Positions 61,601 through 64,000 of a stretch of DNA of 64,000 nucleotides are shown in pieces (within the stretch, counting starts at the first letter, position 1; each line of letters begins with the position of its first letter). The DNA is from Trachythela sp. YZ-2020 (lineage: Eukaryota; Cnidaria; Anthozoa; Malacalcyonacea; Clavulariidae): contig JADLSH010000279.1 in the NCBI GenBank assembly GCA_016169945.1, positions 3,348,001-3,412,000 on the forward strand, written 5' to 3'. A model generated the notes under the pieces. That model was not told the origin of the DNA, did no database searches, and was given only the letters and a program-made list of their open reading frames with translations. The position numbers and the translations under genes are program-made.

Positions 61601-62780
61601 TTTTTTGTTGCAAGTTGTAGCAATCGTGCCTGTAAAGCTAATCGTGCTTTGAACAACAGGCTCGGACTACCATGCAGTTATAAGCAAATCTCGTAATAGA
61701 GAATGGTTTTAAGCGTTTGGAATGCAATTTACAAGGTACGATACAAAACTGTAGCGATGATTTAAATTTTCGGTGTGCATGCATGTCATGGTCGAAATCA
61801 CATTTTCCACCTCTGGGAATTAAACGCCCTTCGACTTTTCGACCATTTGTCCAAATGATGGTTGCCTATTTGTGAAACGTTCAGGATTGCCAGTTCAGTC
61901 TGCAAGCTTCCTGTCTCGTAAAATGTTTCAACCACCAAATTTCGTTGGTAAATCGCGATTTGAACCTTCTTTAAATTTGCCAAGACTTGATAAGCAGCCA
62001 ATGGGTTACGTAACGTTATTAAAATTCATAAATTTGAATCCGAAATGAGAATAATTTCAATAGGCAGACAATAGCTTTGCACACAACTCTCATGCAACGG
62101 TGGAAACTGAATACGTTTTCGACCAGCAATTTCTAATCGTGTTGTATTTGGCCATTTTTGATCGGAATGATGCAGAAAATGTGTCATTTGACAAGTAAAA
62201 GATTGATCAATGTGTCGTACTACTCACCATTCGAAGGTCCTGGTGGCTTTGGCGGCATGGTAGTGTCAGGTTTAGGAGGGGTAGGTGGACTTGGTGTCGG
62301 GGGACGAGGGGTCGGGGGACGAGGGGTACCTATACATTAAATATTGAGCAAGATTGAAATAAAGAATGTTTTTATCTCAGTAATTTTGCATAATTAGTAT
62401 TAAATGTTTACTAAATTGTTTTTTTGTAATGTAATGTATTATCGATTCGTTTAAGTTACTGACACAAATTGCTTTAGTGAATTAAAGGCGAGCGAATATT
62501 TTTCAGCTCTCATGCCTCGATCAAACGAGAACAAGAGTTGCATGTGCACAGGTAAAACGTGCAAAAATTCATCAACTCTCATCAAAATTTGAACCAGCTC
62601 AAAGTTGATGAAAGCGCACAAGAGTTGGTTCAAACGCGAGCGAAGTGATTATTTATAGTAAAAGTTTTGCGCCAGTAAAAACATTTCCAAATAATTAATC
62701 CTACCTTGTTTACAGTTGTACATCATGTTCATTTGCTGAACATCACTTGGACTCAGACCACGTCGTTGACCGAGCGTCAC
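52441..62780 (-). CDS. Mosaic protease gene: astacin end - ILEI - chymotrypsin
   Basis: Exons join in one reading direction with compatible phases. They encode the astacin C-terminus ([20 protein letters not shown]), a Pro/Thr linker, an ILEI domain ([20 protein letters not shown] ... [12 protein letters not shown]), a second Pro-rich linker ([18 protein letters not shown]) and an S1A protease. The S1A part has activation site GRVIGG, His in TAAHC, Asp in NNDIALIQL and Ser in GCHGDSGGP. Module borders are phase 1, typical of exon-shuffled extracellular domains. The metalloprotease core (HExxH) would lie past the right edge. Expected secreted. The exon after CYITG is damaged and duplicated, so the serine protease may be incomplete. 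I do not know this domain order from any described protein. Confidence 0.8.
52729..53112. mobile_element. Element end resembling pogo/Tigger terminus
   Basis: CAGTAGAACTCCGCTATCTC at 52,729 and nearby inverted words (GAGTAGCGGAGTTCGAGTTA; further GCGAGATAGCGGGGAGTTCG at 53,699) look like terminal repeats of a pogo-like element. No transposase is seen. Boundaries are uncertain. Confidence 0.4.
53113..53320 (-). pseudogene. LINE ORF2 C-terminal fragment 1
   Basis: Reads [14 protein letters not shown], then with one frame change [20 protein letters not shown] and [17 protein letters not shown]. The W-N-N-L pattern near a stop is typical of non-LTR retrotransposon ends. Dead fragment. Confidence 0.75.
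53870..54160 (-). pseudogene. LINE ORF2 C-terminal fragment 2
   Basis: Reads [53 protein letters not shown]. The H-S-Y-x-x-R-S ... K-x-S-I-x-Y-x-x-x-x-L-W-N-x-L-P signature is of CR1/L2-like LINEs. A different element from fragment 1. Confidence 0.82.
54673..54771 (-). pseudogene. Indel-ridden second copy of the S1A Gly-Trp-Gly exon
   Basis: DNA matches the 54932-54987 copy with several one- to three-base deletions in homopolymers. It also keeps the 3' half: in one frame CKKKLAQSP leads to a GTAAAT donor in phase 1, which fits the last exon (joining to [10 protein letters not shown]). The 5' half is out of frame. Confidence 0.55.
54780..55665. repeat. Tandem array of ~190-240 base units
   Basis: At least four copies of a unit containing CCATATCATAATCACAACC (about 54,834, 55,069, 55,259 and 55,487) and TTAAATTATTATTATTAAAC. 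The copies are partial and variable. One unit carries the truncated S1A exon. Confidence 0.8.
54932..54987 (-). pseudogene. Truncated copy of the S1A Gly-Trp-Gly exon
   Basis: After acceptor TTTCAAAG it reads [18 protein letters not shown] in the phase required by the previous exon. It then breaks into an AT-rich tandem repeat with no donor and a stop a few codons later. This is the expected exon following CYIT, but only its 5' half. Confidence 0.65.
55667..55786 (+). other. GC-rich islet with a 39-codon ORF
   Basis: An abrupt GC-rich patch at 55,680-55,760 in otherwise AT-rich intron sequence. The plus-strand frame from the ATG reads [20 protein letters not shown] then [10 protein letters not shown] and stops. 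It could be a foreign fragment or an exon of something unrecognised. I do not assign a function. Confidence 0.25.
55830..56065. repeat. (CAT)n microsatellite
   Basis: ATCATC/CACCATC repeats in the intron downstream of the catalytic Asp exon. Poly-Met and poly-Ile frames here are not proteins. Confidence 0.9.
56192..56430 (-). CDS. Mosaic protease exon: S1A catalytic Asp
   Basis: Encodes [58 protein letters not shown]. The Asp of the triad is in NNDIAL. Phase 2 in, phase 1 out at GTAAGT, so the next exon must open with GT-TGG (Gly-Trp-Gly). Confidence 0.94.
56620..56955. repeat. Dispersed CAACTTGTTGACAAG-type repeat, longest copy
   Basis: Contains TTTCAACAACTTGTTATCAG, AGCTTGTTGACAAGTTGTCA, ACTTGCTACAAAGTTG and ACATCTTGTTGACAAAG. 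The most complete copy of the family in the window, in the intron between the His and Asp exons. Confidence 0.75.
57142..57730. repeat. CTCTCATCAA decamer array 1
   Basis: About 55-60 head-to-tail copies of the 10-mer ACTCTCATCA with variants CCCATCA and CTCGTCA. Beyond it lie TTGAGCTGGTTCAAAACTTG and CTCGTTTGACCGGGGCATGA, which also flank array 2. A shift of frame every unit gives long [13 protein letters not shown]s, which are artefacts. Confidence 0.95.
57905..58195 (-). mobile_element. tRNA-derived SINE with CCGGTTTCCTCCCAC core
   Basis: Minus-strand head GGCTTCGGTGGCGAAGTGGT (box A) and GCGGGTTCAAGTCTCAG (box B). The body contains TTTTCTCCGGGTACTCCGG and TTTCCTCCCAC, and it ends in (AAAT)n at 57,905-57,935. 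I recall this core from SINEs of many invertebrates. It lies 48 bases from the catalytic His exon. Confidence 0.88.
58243..58340 (-). CDS. Mosaic protease exon: S1A catalytic His
   Basis: Encodes [20 protein letters not shown] then [12 protein letters not shown]. His of the triad is in TAAHC. Phase 0 in, phase 2 out at GTAACG. Confidence 0.94.
58420..58496 (-). CDS. Mosaic protease exon: S1A activation segment
   Basis: Encodes [20 protein letters not shown] then AWPWQ. Cleavage after GR would free the VIGG N-terminus that inserts into the active site. The Cys in SCGAP probably pairs with the catalytic domain. Phase 1 in, phase 0 out at GTACAC. Confidence 0.92.
58890..59010. repeat. (CCA)n/(CAA)n microsatellite
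   Basis: Trinucleotide tract directly beside the donor of the ILEI part 3 exon (59,024). Confidence 0.9.
59024..59301 (-). CDS. Mosaic protease exon: ILEI domain part 3 and Pro linker
   Basis: Encodes [40 protein letters not shown], then the linker [17 protein letters not shown]. The QDEGA and Y-A-L-V-G-Y-x-G words close the ILEI fold. Phase 2 in, phase 1 out at GTAAGT. Confidence 0.88.
59490..59730. repeat. Dispersed repeat, copy 2
   Basis: Counterpart of 50925-51180. Here the flanks GGCAATTTTTGTTGCAACTT and AATTGAGTTGCAAAATGCAG extend the inverted structure. Confidence 0.75.
59977..60076 (-). CDS. Mosaic protease exon: ILEI domain part 2
   Basis: Encodes [20 protein letters not shown] then [17 protein letters not shown] followed by a helix is the ILEI middle. 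Phase 1 in, phase 2 out at CG|GTGGGT. Confidence 0.87.
60170..60700. repeat. ~135 base minisatellite, four units
   Basis: Units share TTTAGGTTTCCTCCTGTAGT, AACACTGGAT, CTTACTGGACCTCTAGGGAG and GATAGAGCTATCCAG. It lies in the intron inside the ILEI domain. Inverted single fragments (CTGTTCTCCCTAGAGGTCCA) occur at about 57,090 and 22,340. Confidence 0.85.
60714..60860 (-). CDS. Mosaic protease exon: ILEI domain part 1
   Basis: Encodes [20 protein letters not shown] and [20 protein letters not shown] then LVVVDSQT. The VNG-x-x-x-x-P-x-x-R-G-x-N-x-V-V-x-D pattern opens the ILEI/FAM3 (interleukin-like EMT inducer) domain. Phase 1 both sides. Confidence 0.87.
61485..61665. repeat. Inverted repeat in ILEI upstream intron
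   Basis: AATTGCTGCAACTTGTAACA at the left faces TTGCAAGTTGTAGCAATCG at the right around about 110 bases. No gene is seen in 60,861-62,227. Confidence 0.6.
62228..62329 (-). CDS. Mosaic protease exon: Pro/Thr linker
   Basis: Thirty-three codons dominated by Pro and Thr ([20 protein letters not shown]). Acceptor ATGTATAG, donor GTGAGT, phase 1 both sides, joining the astacin and ILEI exons. Confidence 0.8.
62505..62645. repeat. Array-less relative of the decamer element
   Basis: Holds the flanking words of the decamer arrays (GATCAAACGAGAACAAGAG, TTTGAACCAGCTCAAAGTTG) with only two decamer units, in inverted orientation relative to array 2. Confidence 0.65.
62705..62780 (-). CDS. Mosaic protease exon: astacin C-terminal motif
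   Basis: Encodes [20 protein letters not shown] then YNCKQ. The G-Q-R-x-x-L-S-x-x-D-x-x-x-x-N-x-x-Y-x-C pattern is the closing signature of astacin (M12A) catalytic domains. There is no stop codon; a GTAGG donor follows in phase 1. Confidence 0.88.
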
Positions 62781-62925
62781 CTTGAAGCAAAAACGACAGA
62801 GAAAACACGCATGTTGAACACCACGTCTTATGATAAATATCTATACAAGAGCTTAAAGTCCCGGTCAAACGAGGATGAGTTGATGAGAGTCAATGAGAGT
62901 GGCAACGCTCGCTCGCGTTTGACCG

Positions 62926-63690
62926 CTAACTCTCATCGACTCTCATCAACTCTCATCAACTCTCATCAACTCTCATCAACTCTCATCAACTCTCATCAAC
63001 TCTCATCAGCTCTCATCGACTCTCATCAGCTCTCATCGACTCTCATCAACTCTCATCAACTCTCATCAACTCTCATCAACTCTCATCGACTCTCATCAAC
63101 TCTCATCAACTCTCATCAACTCTCATCAACTCTCATCAACTCTCATCAACTCTCATCAACTCTCATCAGCTCTCATCAGCTCTCATCAACTCTCATCAAC
63201 TCTCATCAACTCTCATCAACTCTCATCAACTCTCATCAGCTCTCATCAGCTCTCATCAACTCTCATCAGTTCTCATCAACTCTCATCAACTCTCATCAAC
63301 TCTCATCAACTCTCATCAACTCTCATCAACTCTCATCAACTCTCATCAACTCTCATCAACTCTCATCAACTCTCATCAGCTCTCATCAGCTCTCATCAAC
63401 TCTCATCAACTCTCATCAGCTCTCATCAGCTCTCATCAACTCTCATCAGCTCTCATCAACTCTCATCAACTCTCATCAACTCTCATCAGCTCTCATCAGC
63501 TCTCATCAGCTCTCATCAACTCTCATCAGCTCTCATCAGCTCTCATCAACTCTCATCAACTCTCATCAACTCTCATCAACTCTCATCAACTCTCATCAAC
63601 TCTCATCAACTCTCATCAACTCTCATCAACTTTCATCAACTCTCATCAACTCTCATCGACTCTCATCGACTCTCATCAACTTTCAGCTGG
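62926..63690. repeat. CTCTCATCAA decamer array 2
   Basis: About 75 near-perfect copies of ACTCTCATCA with GCTCTCATCA variants in clusters. Flanked at the left by CCCGGTCAAACGAGGATGAG and at the right by TTTTTGCACGTTTGACCGGT. It lies in the intron upstream of the last astacin exon. Confidence 0.95.
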
Positions 63691-63957
63691 TTCAACTGAT
63701 TTTGATGCCAGTTGATGAGAGTTTTTGCACGTTTGACCGGTCATGAGAGTTGCAAAGGAATTTTAAACAACTATACTCTATAGTCAGACTAGTGTTTTGC
63801 ACTTTCTATAAGAATTAGTTCAACAAAATAACACGTTATGACTGTGTCTATATATAACAAGAAAAGCTAAGAAGGAAATCTAACACTTTGTTTACCAAAA
63901 TTTTAGAATTATTCTCACGGCTCCGTTTCGCGCGCTAAATTATTTCTGTCGCGACTC

Positions 63958-64000
63958 TCATGGAACTAACCAACTGAGCTACAGAGTCCAGTTGCTGAGC
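63958..64000 (-). mobile_element. SINE head cut by the window edge
   Basis: Reads, on the minus strand, GCTCAGCAACTGGACTCTGT then AGCTCAGTTGGTTAG, the same tRNA-like head as the SINE at 26340-26540. Confidence 0.6.

Noticed and set aside
62706..63746. Long plus-strand ORF of [10 protein letters not shown] repeats (and the similar one at 57130-57834)
   Set aside because: A 10-base tandem repeat keeps all frames open; there is no start context, no non-repeat domain and no conservation beyond the repeat. It is a satellite, not a protein.

Overview
The window looks like nuclear DNA of a cnidarian, probably an anthozoan. It is AT-rich, has spliced genes with GT-AG introns, and is packed with short non-autonomous transposons, SINEs and minisatellites. 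The multi-exon EXOC7 gene, a chymotrypsin/astacin/ILEI mosaic and an unknown helical + beta-propeller family that I remember as expanded in cnidarians all fit. The species cannot be named from the sequence. All protein-coding genes I can support lie on the minus strand.

Layout. 1-18,040 is a cluster of duplicated cassettes. Two carry intact, intronless genes of about 570 codons (4084-5796 and 8581-10275); at least four others share end sequences but carry no gene. 19,484-45,526 is a near-complete EXOC7 (Exo70, exocyst subunit) gene. I reconstructed 25 exons whose lengths sum to 686 codons including the stop. A third cassette with an intact copy of the 570-codon gene (39707-41422) sits inside EXOC7 intron 3. 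46-51 kb holds a hAT-type element, debris of GPCR paralogues and one intact single-exon rhodopsin-class GPCR (49647-50576).

52,441-62,780 is the 3' part of a mosaic extracellular protease gene. Read 5' to 3' on the minus strand it encodes the end of an astacin metalloprotease domain, a Pro/Thr linker, an ILEI (FAM3-like) domain, a second Pro-rich linker, and a chymotrypsin-like serine protease domain. The remaining astacin exons lie beyond the right edge. Splice phases agree at every junction I could read except around one damaged exon near 54.7-55.0 kb.

The genes do not form one pathway. EXOC7 is a housekeeping vesicle-tethering subunit, the GPCR a membrane receptor, and the mosaic protease presumably secreted. 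The best candidate for something undescribed is the cassette family. Its 5'-half-encoded helical region is almost unchanged between copies while the propeller half differs a lot; its flanks are duplicated with it, and one unit has landed in a foreign intron. The second candidate is the two-protease mosaic gene. All homology statements come from reading motifs by eye; no database search was run.
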